From the IMG/VR virus record IMGVR_UViG_3300011187_000028, positions 1 to 35,610 of that record: a stretch of 35,610 bases of DNA; one strand, written 5' to 3'. Position 1 is the first letter of the stretch, and every line of letters begins with the position of its first letter. Source of the stretch: a virus. The notes below the pieces were generated by a model that did not search any database, was not told where the DNA came from, and saw only the letters and a program-made list of their open reading frames with translations. Made by a program: the position numbers and the translations under genes. Shown here in pieces: positions 1 to 7,536 of this stretch.

Positions 1-3000
1 CAATAAATCGCATTGCTGTCCCTCCAACTATCAAAAACAAGGTTTCCAGATATAAGGGTAATTCTATCCTCGCATTCGCTTATATCGGATTCAAATTTCT
101 CATAGCATTCAGCCCATACAACCACAGGAAGCAATGCGCCATTGTTGTCAAGAGTAATTTCAGCAAAAGTTCCTTTTTTACTGTTTCGTGTTTTGACTTC
201 CTGAACAACGCCCATGACATATTTGCCTTTCCCAATGGAGCGTTCCAAAAAGAAAGAAGTAGGCTCCACGTATTGATGATTTTCTTGAATGTACTTGTCG
301 ACAATAAGCCTTTTGTAATTAATAATTCCAAGACCACAAAGCTGTTTTTGTAAAAGTGTCCACTCATAGTTTTTTTCGGGCAAAGTGCTTTTATCAAATT
401 CCTCTTTCCTGAAAGCTGCAAATTCATCAATAAGCCTTTCTCGTTCGCTTGGATAAACAATGCCTCCTATTTCATCAAAAGCTCCGCACAGGATTAAATT
501 GAACATTGCTTTCTTATTCAGAACGCTCTTATCAACCCTGTTCAATAGCTCTTCGTAAGAAAAAAACCTTCCTTTCTGCCTTTCCTCTAATAATTTATCA
601 ACGGCAGCAGCTCCCACGTACTTAATTGATCCAATAGACCAATAAATAGAGTTTGCTTTAGACTGGCAACTAAATCCCCTTTCAGAGTGGTTTATGTCTG
701 GTGGAAGCAATTTTAAGGACTTGTCCTCGCTTATCTCAGCAACCCTTTCAAATATCTTATCTCCTGCATGCTGCAAAGAAACAGTCCAGTATTCTATTGG
801 GTAGTGTACTTTAAGGTACTGACAGATATATCCTGTAATTGCATAACAGGCAGCATGTGATTTATTGAAACTATATCCTGCAAATACCTCAATATTATCC
901 CAAAGCTCCATAGCCTTGATTTTCTGATAACCATTTTCAAAAGCCCTCTCAATGAATATTTGCTTGTACTCCTGCATCTTGTCCCAATTCTTCTTTCCAA
1001 TAGCTTTCCTGATTCCATCGGCTTCTGACATAGAAAAGCCAGCTATTGCACGAACGGCTTTCATAATTTGCTCCTGATACACCAAAAGCCCGTAAGTTTC
1101 TTTTGTTATCTCTTCAAGTCCCTTATCGTAGATAACTTTTGACGTTCCATTTTTCCTTGAAACATAGTCATTATGAGCCCCTATCTCAATGGGTCCCGGT
1201 CTATACAACGATACTGCTGCGATAAGATCATTTATATTTTCAGGATGTAATTGTTGGCAATAGGAAGAAAGACTTGTTGTCCCAAATTGAAAAACATCCT
1301 GATTCAAGCCTTGCTGAAACTTAGTGTAAACAGCATCGTCATCCAAGGGAACCGAAAATACATCAATTACATCCTTGCCATTTGCCTTAATAAGCTCAAT
1401 TATGTCCGCAAACTTTTGAAGCTGCTTTAATCCAAGCAAATCTTCTTTCAAAAATCCTGCTTGCTCAATATAAGTACCTTCCCATTCTGTTACAATGACC
1501 CCATCCATAGACTTAACCGGAAGTAGGTCAAACACCTCTACTTTTTTACCGTCTTTTATTTTAGGAGCAATAACAATTCCTGCTGCGTGTACCGAACTAT
1601 TCTTTTGTTGATTTAAGAGCAACGGGAGCATAGAGATAATTTTGTAATTGCGCTGAACAAAAGCCCTCAGTTGCCTTTTCTGAGCTGCTGTTAAAAACAA
1701 TTCAGTGTAGCTGTATTCAGGCTCTATCATTGCAGTGATATAGTTAACTGTTTGAGGGGTGTCAGCAGAAAGGTGTCTGCATAAGTCCTGTATAGCCTGT
1801 TTAATTTTAAAAGTCGAGTAAGTTCCTATTGAAACTACGTTGTTTTTACCGTATCTTTGTTCAACATATCTTTTTAAATCATCACGCATAAAACTTTGAA
1901 AATCACTATCTATATCCGGCATTGCACCGCTTTCTATCCTCGCTTTATTCAAGAATCTTTCAAATAAAAGCCCGTATTTTATAGGGTCTATCTTAATAAT
2001 CCCAAGACACATCGCAATCAAACTTCCTCCAGAAGATCCACGGCCTACACCAGTTAAAATATTTTCCTTATTACAGAACTGAACTATGTCATAAAGAATA
2101 AGGAAGTAGTCAACAAAACCACCACTGCTTATTACATCGAACTCTTCTTCTAATCGGTCAATGTATTCATCAGTAACTAAATCGTTCTTTTCAAGAAACT
2201 CGGTGCAAAAAGTGAGCATCATTTCTTCATTGGACTCATATTTTTCAGATTCTTCCTGAGTCATTTCATAAGAGGGGAGAAGCCTTTCATGTGTAGGTAT
2301 CTCAAAATTGCACGATTCGCCCACCTGTTTAGCTGCGCTTACGCAATCTCTATGAAAATACAGTCCTTGTTCATTGTCATAGAAAAGCCCTTTAACGTCC
2401 TCCAAAATACTTTTTGGTGTTTTGTAGTGTTGATATTCACTTTGATGCTGCCACCCTACTTTTCCAATCTTGTTCAATGCGTTTTTAACAACATGGTCTT
2501 TTTGCTCAAGATAAAAAGAGTCGCAAATAAGTATTGGCTTGATAAAAGACTTGAATTTATCAATATACTCTTTGAAGTTTAATAGGTAGTTCTTGTCCGT
2601 TTCGTTTGATGCCCACCTTACGGTATCTACTTGAAAATAAACTGAATCAAACAACTTCTTGAATTTATTGATAAGGCTTACTGAAAGCTTTGTTGCGCCA
2701 CCTATCACGCAAATAAGCCCATCGCTGTATTCAAACAAATATTCAAAGGGAACAATTTTGTCTTCGCTGAATACATTTACCTGAGAGTTTATTCTAAGAA
2801 GGCTTTGCCAACCTGTTTGGGATTGGACGTAAAGCTTGATCTCAATTATTTCAGAGTCAACCCTTACATCTATTGTTTCACCAATAACAAAAGGTAGGTT
2901 GTTTTTCTTACATTCATTTTGAAAGGGCAGTGTGCCAGCCAAAGTATTCTTTTCACAAATACCTAAATGACTTTGTTCTAAAAACAGGGCTTTTTTGACC

Positions 3001-3365
3001 CAATCATTGTAGTTTTTGGAACCATTGCACAGTTCAAATTTACCCCTCATTCCCAAGTAAGGAAAATCAGATGTCTCTTTATCAGTTGACTTCCCTAAAT
3101 AGACAAGTTCCTGAAGTTCTATTTCATCCTGCTCAAAATCTATAATGTAGTGCCTACCACCGAAACAAGCAGTAAAATGGGTGCATTCGTAGTTATCAAA
3201 AACATGAAATTCTTTTTGAGTAACCACTAATTGACCAGATCCGTCTATTAAAGTTTCCCTGTAAGGGAGATTGTAACAAAGACGGTCTGCAATTAAATAA
3301 ACATTTTCGTGTTGCTTCTCAAAGGCTATGGAATTAGCCTTCAAATACTGTTCTAAGGAATCCAT
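1..3365 (-). CDS. dnaE: DNA polymerase III alpha subunit, DnaE type (C-family), 3' end outside window
   Basis: Replicative polymerase of the phage. The reading frame is open from ATG at 3365 to the left edge (about 1121 residues), so the C-terminus is missing. The core is unmistakable: GRGSSGGSL at about residues 441-449, the catalytic motif PDIDSDF at 483-489 (metal-binding Asp 484 and 486), the third Asp in KEDLLGLKQL near 642, GKDVIDVFSVPLDDD after it, YSFNKSHAACYA near 832-843, a helix-hairpin-helix region near 955, and an OB-fold-like segment (KKGTFAEITLDNNG) near 1045-1115. A PHP-like domain begins near residue 103, but its usual metal-binding signatures are replaced (CEKN where TDHG is expected). 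The first ~100 residues are an unusual N-terminal extension. It is the last visible gene of the replication operon, 42 bp after the preceding gene. The family call is very safe; 3'-5' exonuclease activity is not supported. Confidence 0.96.
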   Translation of the reverse strand, partial: MDSLEQYLKANSIAFEKQHENVYLIADRLCYNLPYRETLIDGSGQLVVTQKEFHVFDNYECTHFTACFGGRHYIIDFEQDEIELQELVYLGKSTDKETSDFPYLGMRGKFELCNGSKNYNDWVKKALFLEQSHLGICEKNTLAGTLPFQNECKKNNLPFVIGETIDVRVDSEIIEIKLYVQSQTGWQSLLRINSQVNVFSEDKIVPFEYLFEYSDGLICVIGGATKLSVSLINKFKKLFDSVYFQVDTVRWASNETDKNYLLNFKEYIDKFKSFIKPILICDSFYLEQKDHVVKNALNKIGKVGWQHQSEYQHYKTPKSILEDVKGLFYDNEQGLYFHRDCVSAAKQVGESCNFEIPTHERLLPSYEMTQEESEKYESNEEMMLTFCTEFLEKNDLVTDEYIDRLEEEFDVISSGGFVDYFLILYDIVQFCNKENILTGVGRGSSGGSLIAMCLGIIKIDPIKYGLLFERFLNKARIESGAMPDIDSDFQSFMRDDLKRYVEQRYGKNNVVSIGTYSTFKIKQAIQDLCRHLSADTPQTVNYITAMIEPEYSYTELFLTAAQKRQLRAFVQRNYKIISMLPLLLNQQKNSSVHAAGIVIAPKIKDGKKVEVFDLLPVKSMDGVIVTEWEGTYIEQAGFLKEDLLGLKQLQKFADIIELIKANGKDVIDVFSVPLDDDAVYTKFQQGLNQDVFQFGTTSLSSYCQQLHPENINDLIAAVSLYRPGPIEIGAHNDYVSRKNGTSKVIYDKGLEEITKETYGLLVYQEQIMKAVRAIAGFSMSEADGIRKAIGKKNWDKMQEYKQIFIERAFENGYQKIKAMELWDNIEVFAGYSFNKSHAACYAITGYICQYLKVHYPIEYWTVSLQHAGDKIFERVAEISEDKSLKLLPPDINHSERGFSCQSKANSIYWSIGSIKYVGAAAVDKLLEERQKGRFFSYEELLNRVDKSVLNKKAMFNLILCGAFDEIGGIVYPSERERLIDEFAAFRKEEFDKSTLPEKNYEWTLLQKQLCGLGIINYKRLIVDKYIQENHQYVEPTSFFLERSIGKGKYVMGVVQEVKTRNSKKGTFAEITLDNNGALLPVVVWAECYEKFESDISECEDRITLISGNLVFDSWRDSNAIY

Positions 3366-3390
3366 TTTTTCAATCTGTTTTTTCAATCTG
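3365..3390 (-). repeat. 13-bp tandem duplication directly upstream of dnaE
   Basis: Plus-strand TTTTTTCAATCTG occurs twice head to tail, with no base between the copies. The second copy in the direction of transcription ends on the A of the dnaE start codon. On the coding strand this gives ACAGATTGAAAAA twice before ATG. The same AAACTAAAA-CAGATT-GAAA-ATGGAT arrangement, with a single copy, precedes the 22-aa ORF at 6880, so it may be a translation-initiation leader. Confidence 0.7.
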
Positions 3391-3407
3391 TTTTTAGTTT
3401 GTTTGGC

Positions 3408-3869
3408 TTACGAAAGGATTCTTGACATTTGGTCAAAATTCACTTCATAAGATTCTCCGCTATTTTCTTCGACAAGTGCGGATTCGGAAAGGTAGTTTAT
3501 TCTCCTGACCTTCCCTACAATATTTTCGTTTTCGTTCAAACTTACTTTCACATCAACGCCTTTGCAGAAGTAATTTCTTACATCCCAATGACGCTGTTTT
3601 TCTTTATTAGCTTCGTTTGGATAATAAAATTCAGGAATCCCGTAACCAATAATATCATTAAATACTTTTGCGTAAGCATCCTTAAATGAGAAGATGGAGC
3701 TAAGGTTGTTTAATTCAGCAATTTCACCAATCTTTTTCTTTTTCGTCTCTGCTGACCTCTGCCAATACTCCTTGTCTTTTGGAATGGGGTACACCTGCTC
3801 TCTTATCCTGCAATAAATATATTCTTTCTGTAAAACCTCAAAAAACTCATGCACGCTTAACTTTCCCAT
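3408..3869 (-). CDS. Hypothetical protein in the replication module
   Basis: This is a 153-aa protein that I do not recognise. The N-terminal half is helical and charged (MGKLSVHEFFEVLQ, then a Lys-rich stretch AETKKKKIGEI). The last ~45 residues, from VDVKVSLNENENIVGKV onward, alternate short strands in a pattern that could be a small SH3-like barrel. No signal peptide, membrane segment or Cys cluster is visible. It lies 8 bp behind the primase stop and 42 bp before dnaE, in one operon with them, so a replication accessory role (for example a polymerase or primase partner) is possible from context only. Confidence 0.75.
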   Translation of the reverse strand: MGKLSVHEFFEVLQKEYIYCRIREQVYPIPKDKEYWQRSAETKKKKIGEIAELNNLSSIFSFKDAYAKVFNDIIGYGIPEFYYPNEANKEKQRHWDVRNYFCKGVDVKVSLNENENIVGKVRRINYLSESALVEENSGESYEVNFDQMSRILS

Positions 3870-3877
3870 ACTTTTTT

Positions 3878-4849
3878 TTAATCTATTGATATCAATGTTC
3901 CCGTGAAAAACTGGATAGGTGTTTTTTTAGCAGACATCATTTTTTTAAATTCTAAAATTGAAACTTCCCCTGCATCCTTTCCGATAGGCGATAAAATTAC
4001 AAAAACTTTATCAAAGTGCGACTCCAAAGCAAAAGAATGTTTATTTATTACCTTTATTACATCTGGATCAAAACATAAAATAAGATTCAATTTTTCTTGC
4101 TTGTTCTTTATTTGCTTAATCTGCCCGTCTGAAATTTTAGCCCCAAAAGTACATACACAAACAAACCCCTCGTTAAAGTTGCAAAAGACCCTATCTACAT
4201 TAATCTTATCAAAGATACCTTCAACAACAATTATCGTATGAGTTGTTTTGTTTATTTCGTTTAGACCGTACACAAGCTGGGCAAAATCAGTGGACTTTGA
4301 ATTACTGTACTTTGGAATATCCTTGCCAGTATAATTTCTGCCAACAAGTCCTTTTAACTCATTATTTTGATAGATAGGAAAGACTACATAGTTTGTGTAC
4401 TTAGGCTCTATTCTAACAGAACCCACTTCATACCTTTCAAAATCATTTTCAGTAAAACCACGCTCATTTATCAAGTAAGAGTCTTGTTTTGTACCGCCTT
4501 TGACATAAAGCCTCTTATAGCCCAAAGGAAGGCTTATTGTAGGCATTTCATTTAAACTAAGTTTAAGTTTTTCTTTCACTTCATCAAGCAATCCCAAATC
4601 AAGAGGCTTTGTGTAGTTTACCGTATTGGTCAAGTCATCCCTGCCAAGGAACTTTAAGAGCTTATGTATGCTTTGCCCTGCCTCTCCACACTCTTTTTTC
4701 CTGAAACAGCCAAAAGGATGGTTGAGCTTACTTATGGATATACCGAACTCATCATGATCACAATAAGGGCAATTGCCATAGACATTGTTACCCTGAACCC
4801 TTGCTCCCTTTATGAGCGACTTTAATTCGTCAAGTTTGAGTTTAATCAC
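3878..4849 (-). CDS. dnaG: DnaG-like DNA primase (zinc finger plus TOPRIM)
   Basis: Synthesises RNA primers for phage DNA replication. The 323-residue protein has an N-terminal zinc-binding module with C27-x2-C30 (NCPYC) and C48-x5-C54 (CFRKKEC). A catalytic TOPRIM domain follows, with the acidic motif IIVVEGIFDK, then LILCFDPDVIK and IGKDAGE. It is much shorter than cellular DnaG (about 600 aa) and has no visible room for a C-terminal helicase-binding domain, as is common in phage primases. The start is GTG at 4849: an in-frame TAA lies just upstream and no in-frame ATG lies between. It sits 32 bp behind the helicase gene in the same operon, so helicase and primase are probably co-expressed. 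A copy of the 15-bp palindrome TTAAACTAAGTTTAA lies inside the gene at 4552-4566, where it encodes KLSL. Confidence 0.93.
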   Translation of the reverse strand: MIKLKLDELKSLIKGARVQGNNVYGNCPYCDHDEFGISISKLNHPFGCFRKKECGEAGQSIHKLLKFLGRDDLTNTVNYTKPLDLGLLDEVKEKLKLSLNEMPTISLPLGYKRLYVKGGTKQDSYLINERGFTENDFERYEVGSVRIEPKYTNYVVFPIYQNNELKGLVGRNYTGKDIPKYSNSKSTDFAQLVYGLNEINKTTHTIIVVEGIFDKINVDRVFCNFNEGFVCVCTFGAKISDGQIKQIKNKQEKLNLILCFDPDVIKVINKHSFALESHFDKVFVILSPIGKDAGEVSILEFKKMMSAKKTPIQFFTGTLISID

Positions 4850-4881
4850 ACCATTTTGTGTTTATGCTTTTGAGCTTTCTT

Positions 4882-6246
4882 TCATTTCGTTTCTTTGTTC
4901 AATTCAATATCCCAAAAATGTTTCCTCGTCCTGTGAACATCATAAAACCTTCCAATGTCAAGTGCTTGATAAATATGCCTTGTCCTGCCAAATTTATGAA
5001 ACCTAAACTTCTCTTCATAAATCCTCAAAACACCCTTGTCGTACTCGTCTTTTGTTTGGTTCAAAGTAAGAAAATAAGAGAATGGCTTAACAGCAGCTTT
5101 ATACTCTGCTATATCCGAACGTGTCATAACATACTCAGGGTCGTTCCACTTCATTTCCTTAATATCGTTCGCCTGAGTAGAAGTTAAGGTCGCCATGTGC
5201 TTGAATTCAGTAGCAAGGTTGGTTATCTTATTTGCAACATCCTCTCTTCTTTTTCTCTCCCCTGTTTGATCGTTATTATACCTGCCCCTTGAATTGAATA
5301 TTTCAAGATAGTCAAATATAGCTAAATCCACTTGACCAATTGTTTTTTCTATTTCAACAAGAACCTCTCTGCAATCCTCAATATACATGGAATCAAATTG
5401 CTCAGAAGCTATGACGATTATCTCCCCTCCACCCCGAACAATATCCTGATGAACTCGCTTAATCTTGATTTCTTTTTGTGCGGAGACCTGACCGAACTCT
5501 ATACACTCCAATGAAATAGAAGTCCAGGCAGCATCGTATCCATCCAAACAGTCCTCTTCTGTACCCTCTGCTTGAAAATGCACCACCCTGTTACCGCACC
5601 TTGCGTTATGAAGCCCAACCCAACGCTTTAAAGTTGACTTTCCACCACCTGACCTTCCAAGAATAAGAGCCGATGTTCCTCTTTTAATCCCTCCCCGTGT
5701 GTCATAATCAATGGAGTCTATTCCAAAAGGAACTTTGCCCATATGTATATCTTCAGGCTCTTTCTGCTTTCTTTTCTCCTGTCGCTTTTCAAATCCACCA
5801 AACACCGTAGCATAAACGGACTTCTTTAAATTGAAGTTATGTATCTGTTCGGACTCCACCGCCATTGTCTTGATAGACTCTTCCGCTTTGCCTTGATTAT
5901 AAAGTTCAACAACCCTCCCCTGCAAATCAATGAACATAACCTTACGCAAAAACACCTCAAACATTCCGACTATCTGCTCTTTCTTTTCCATTATGACCAC
6001 TTGGGACATTTCGGAAAGAACATCAAGACCCTTTTGGTCTTGTTTCAACATCTCGTTTAATACGCCAATAGTAGGAGGCTTAGATGTTATTTCGTATTGT
6101 GATTTAATGGCTCTCCAAACAGACTTATACCCATCGGAAGGCAAAAAGTGGTATTTTAAATGCTGATGAACAACAGTAATAATACTATTGGATGTTATAC
6201 ATCCCTTGAAAAGCTCCACCAAAAAATTCTCACTTAACTGCTGCAT
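4882..6246 (-). CDS. dnaB: DnaB-like replicative DNA helicase
   Basis: Hexameric 5'-3' helicase that would unwind DNA ahead of the DnaE polymerase and carry the primase. The length of 454 aa matches the DnaB family. The N-terminal ~110 residues are helical, like the DnaB N-domain. A linker is followed by the RecA-like ATPase core, with Walker A GRSGGGKST at residues 197-205 and Walker B LAIFDYLEIF with Asp 312. Next is a conserved STQAND segment (sensor region), and then TRSDIAEY, corresponding to the loop that contacts DNA and neighbouring subunits. The start ATG at 6246 lies inside the preceding gene (13-bp overlap), which implies translational coupling. The gene order helicase, primase, polymerase supports the call. 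Confidence 0.93.
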   Translation of the reverse strand: MQQLSENFLVELFKGCITSNSIITVVHQHLKYHFLPSDGYKSVWRAIKSQYEITSKPPTIGVLNEMLKQDQKGLDVLSEMSQVVIMEKKEQIVGMFEVFLRKVMFIDLQGRVVELYNQGKAEESIKTMAVESEQIHNFNLKKSVYATVFGGFEKRQEKRKQKEPEDIHMGKVPFGIDSIDYDTRGGIKRGTSALILGRSGGGKSTLKRWVGLHNARCGNRVVHFQAEGTEEDCLDGYDAAWTSISLECIEFGQVSAQKEIKIKRVHQDIVRGGGEIIVIASEQFDSMYIEDCREVLVEIEKTIGQVDLAIFDYLEIFNSRGRYNNDQTGERKRREDVANKITNLATEFKHMATLTSTQANDIKEMKWNDPEYVMTRSDIAEYKAAVKPFSYFLTLNQTKDEYDKGVLRIYEEKFRFHKFGRTRHIYQALDIGRFYDVHRTRKHFWDIELNKETK

Positions 6247-6815
6247 CTTACTGAATATAGTTTTTCATTGCTTGATTTTAATATTTCCTTACAATCTACC
6301 TTAAACTTACATCTAAGGCAATACAACGACTTTGGGTCATAAAGGGATGTCTGCTCCAAGCACCTAACAAAACCCTCCCCCTGATTAAAATAAAGTGCCC
6401 TGTACCTATCATCTATTCCCCTTGCAACAGAAGGATTGAAGTTTTCTTTCTCTTCCTGCAAAAACTCAGATCGTATAATATGGTATTTTATCACAAAACC
6501 ACACCTATCAAGCATAAAATCAAATTCCTTGTTCCTGCCAAAATACCTGTCAACTGCCTTTTTACCAATTAGCCATTGAAGCCTGACCTTATCAAAAGCC
6601 TTAATGTCCAAGGCACACCAATAGTTAAACTGATAAATAAAGTAATAGTAATACCATCTTTGACCCCTTGAGTGCGGACTTATGATTTTGTCCAATCTGC
6701 TTACAAAAGCCTCAAGCTCCCGAACATCCTTTCTCTGAAAAGCATAGTCCCTTTTATAAAGTTTTCTGTAAAAATGAGAATAAAGGTCAATGACCTTATC
6801 TTTGTGAGAACTCAT
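6234..6815 (-). CDS. Cys-rich hypothetical protein upstream of helicase
   Basis: This is a 193-aa protein rich in aromatic and basic residues (RGQRWYYYYFIYQFNYW). Near the C-terminus it has a Cys cluster: RCLEQTS, then YCLRCKFKVDCKEIL, with the spacing C-x2-C-x5-C plus an upstream Cys. That would suit one zinc or Fe-S site. It overlaps the helicase gene by 13 bp, and its start ATG overlaps the stop of the 22-aa leader ORF (ATGA). Tight coupling to the helicase makes a helicase loader or recombination-mediator role attractive. That is inference from position, and I see no family signature that proves it. Confidence 0.8.
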   Translation of the reverse strand: MSSHKDKVIDLYSHFYRKLYKRDYAFQRKDVRELEAFVSRLDKIISPHSRGQRWYYYYFIYQFNYWCALDIKAFDKVRLQWLIGKKAVDRYFGRNKEFDFMLDRCGFVIKYHIIRSEFLQEEKENFNPSVARGIDDRYRALYFNQGEGFVRCLEQTSLYDPKSLYCLRCKFKVDCKEILKSSNEKLYSVRCSS

Positions 6816-6880
6816 TTAATCATAACTGGGCTATTCCCAACTAGCTTGTTGGCAATTGCTAAATGCTTCTTCAAATCCAT
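6812..6880 (-). CDS. 22-aa leader ORF of the replication operon
   Basis: The ORF runs from ATG at 6880 to TGA, encoding MDLKKHLAIANKLVGNSP followed by VMIK. Its stop overlaps the start of the next gene in an ATGA junction, which is typical of translational coupling. It is the first ORF behind the predicted promoter at 6917-6947. The upstream context (AACTAAAACAGATTTGAA before ATGGAT) resembles the leader before dnaE, which also starts ATGGAT. The product is a short basic amphipathic peptide. It may be a real small protein or only a coupling leader. Confidence 0.5.
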   Translation of the reverse strand: MDLKKHLAIANKLVGNSPVMIK

Positions 6881-6897
6881 TTCAAATCTGTTTTAGT

Positions 6898-6915
6898 TTA
6901 TCAAAAAATTGATAA
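6898..6915. promoter_or_regulatory. Inverted repeat over predicted start site of replication operon (operator candidate)
   Basis: TTATCAA and TTGATAA are separated by four bases and form a perfect 7+7 inverted repeat. It begins directly downstream of the -7 element at 6917-6924, so the expected transcription start falls inside it. That is a classic position for a repressor site. No T-run follows a GC-rich stem, so it is not a terminator. Confidence 0.5.
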
Positions 6916-6916
6916 C

Positions 6917-6947
6917 CAAAAATAAAAAACTTTTACTTCTTAAACAA
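6917..6947 (-). promoter_or_regulatory. Bacteroidota-type promoter for the replication operon
   Basis: On the minus strand, TTG (6947-6945) is followed by 20 bases and then TATTTTTG (6924-6917). This is a full match to the Bacteroidota -7 box TAnnTTTG with correct spacing to a -33 TTG. It lies between the end of the fibre-module gene (6965) and the first replication ORF (6880), exactly where a new transcription unit is needed. A weak AT-only hairpin (TTCTT-GTTT-AAGAA) around 6940-6955 overlaps it. Confidence 0.6.
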
Positions 6948-6964
6948 GAAAAAAGAAAGAAATA

Positions 6965-7534
6965 CTAAGAAATGCTTCCGCTTTCGGAGCCTTCGGCATC
7001 CCACGTTATTTTAAGCCCTATTTGCTCGGACGTTACAGGCTCAACGCTATTTTCATAATTGCTCTTTAACTGAGCACAGGATTTAGGAGCTACCTCTGTT
7101 TTAATAATCTCCCTGCGAAACCAAACGCCTATGTAGGAGTTTGCTGTCAACTGCTCAATGGTAAACGTGTCTCCGGTTATTTCGGACAAAGCCGTACCAA
7201 CAGGCTTAGAACTGCTATTTGGTATCTTTTCAAAAAACACATTGCCGCAATCGTCCTTTGATGCTGATTCAAAGCCAACAAAGAATTTGGCAACAGAACC
7301 ACTTGGAAGCTCAAAAGTAAAAGTAATGTCAAGTATCGGGTCAGCAGTATTGTTCTTAAAAGCTATGCAGTAAGTTTCCGTGGCAACATTTATTTCAGAT
7401 AGCAATGATACTTCTGAGAATAAGTTCTGAAATGTATCATTTGACACTGGACTTATAGAAACAAATCCGCCCACAGACCTGCTTGGTTGATGCTGTGCTT
7501 CTAAAGGCTTTAAAGAATTAGTGTAAAATAGCAT
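6965..7534 (-). CDS. Hypothetical structural protein at end of fibre module
   Basis: This 189-aa protein is strand-rich, with alternating hydrophobic segments (ILDITFTFELPSGS, VAKFFVGFESAS, FTIEQLTANSYIGVWF). It reads as a compact beta-sandwich, as expected for a tail-tip or fibre-associated protein. It has no signal peptide or membrane segment. It starts at ATG 7534, 2 bp behind the 784-aa tail protein, and is the last gene before the replication promoter. The family is not recognised. Position suggests a small baseplate or fibre accessory, and the fold is inferred from the sequence pattern only. Confidence 0.8.
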   Translation of the reverse strand: MLFYTNSLKPLEAQHQPSRSVGGFVSISPVSNDTFQNLFSEVSLLSEINVATETYCIAFKNNTADPILDITFTFELPSGSVAKFFVGFESASKDDCGNVFFEKIPNSSSKPVGTALSEITGDTFTIEQLTANSYIGVWFRREIIKTEVAPKSCAQLKSNYENSVEPVTSEQIGLKITWDAEGSESGSIS

Positions 7535-7536
7535 AA

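Noticed and set aside
3429-6060. Plus-strand ORFs of 60-112 codons across the replication genes
   Set aside because: They are antisense to confident genes and show no motifs, consistent with shadows.
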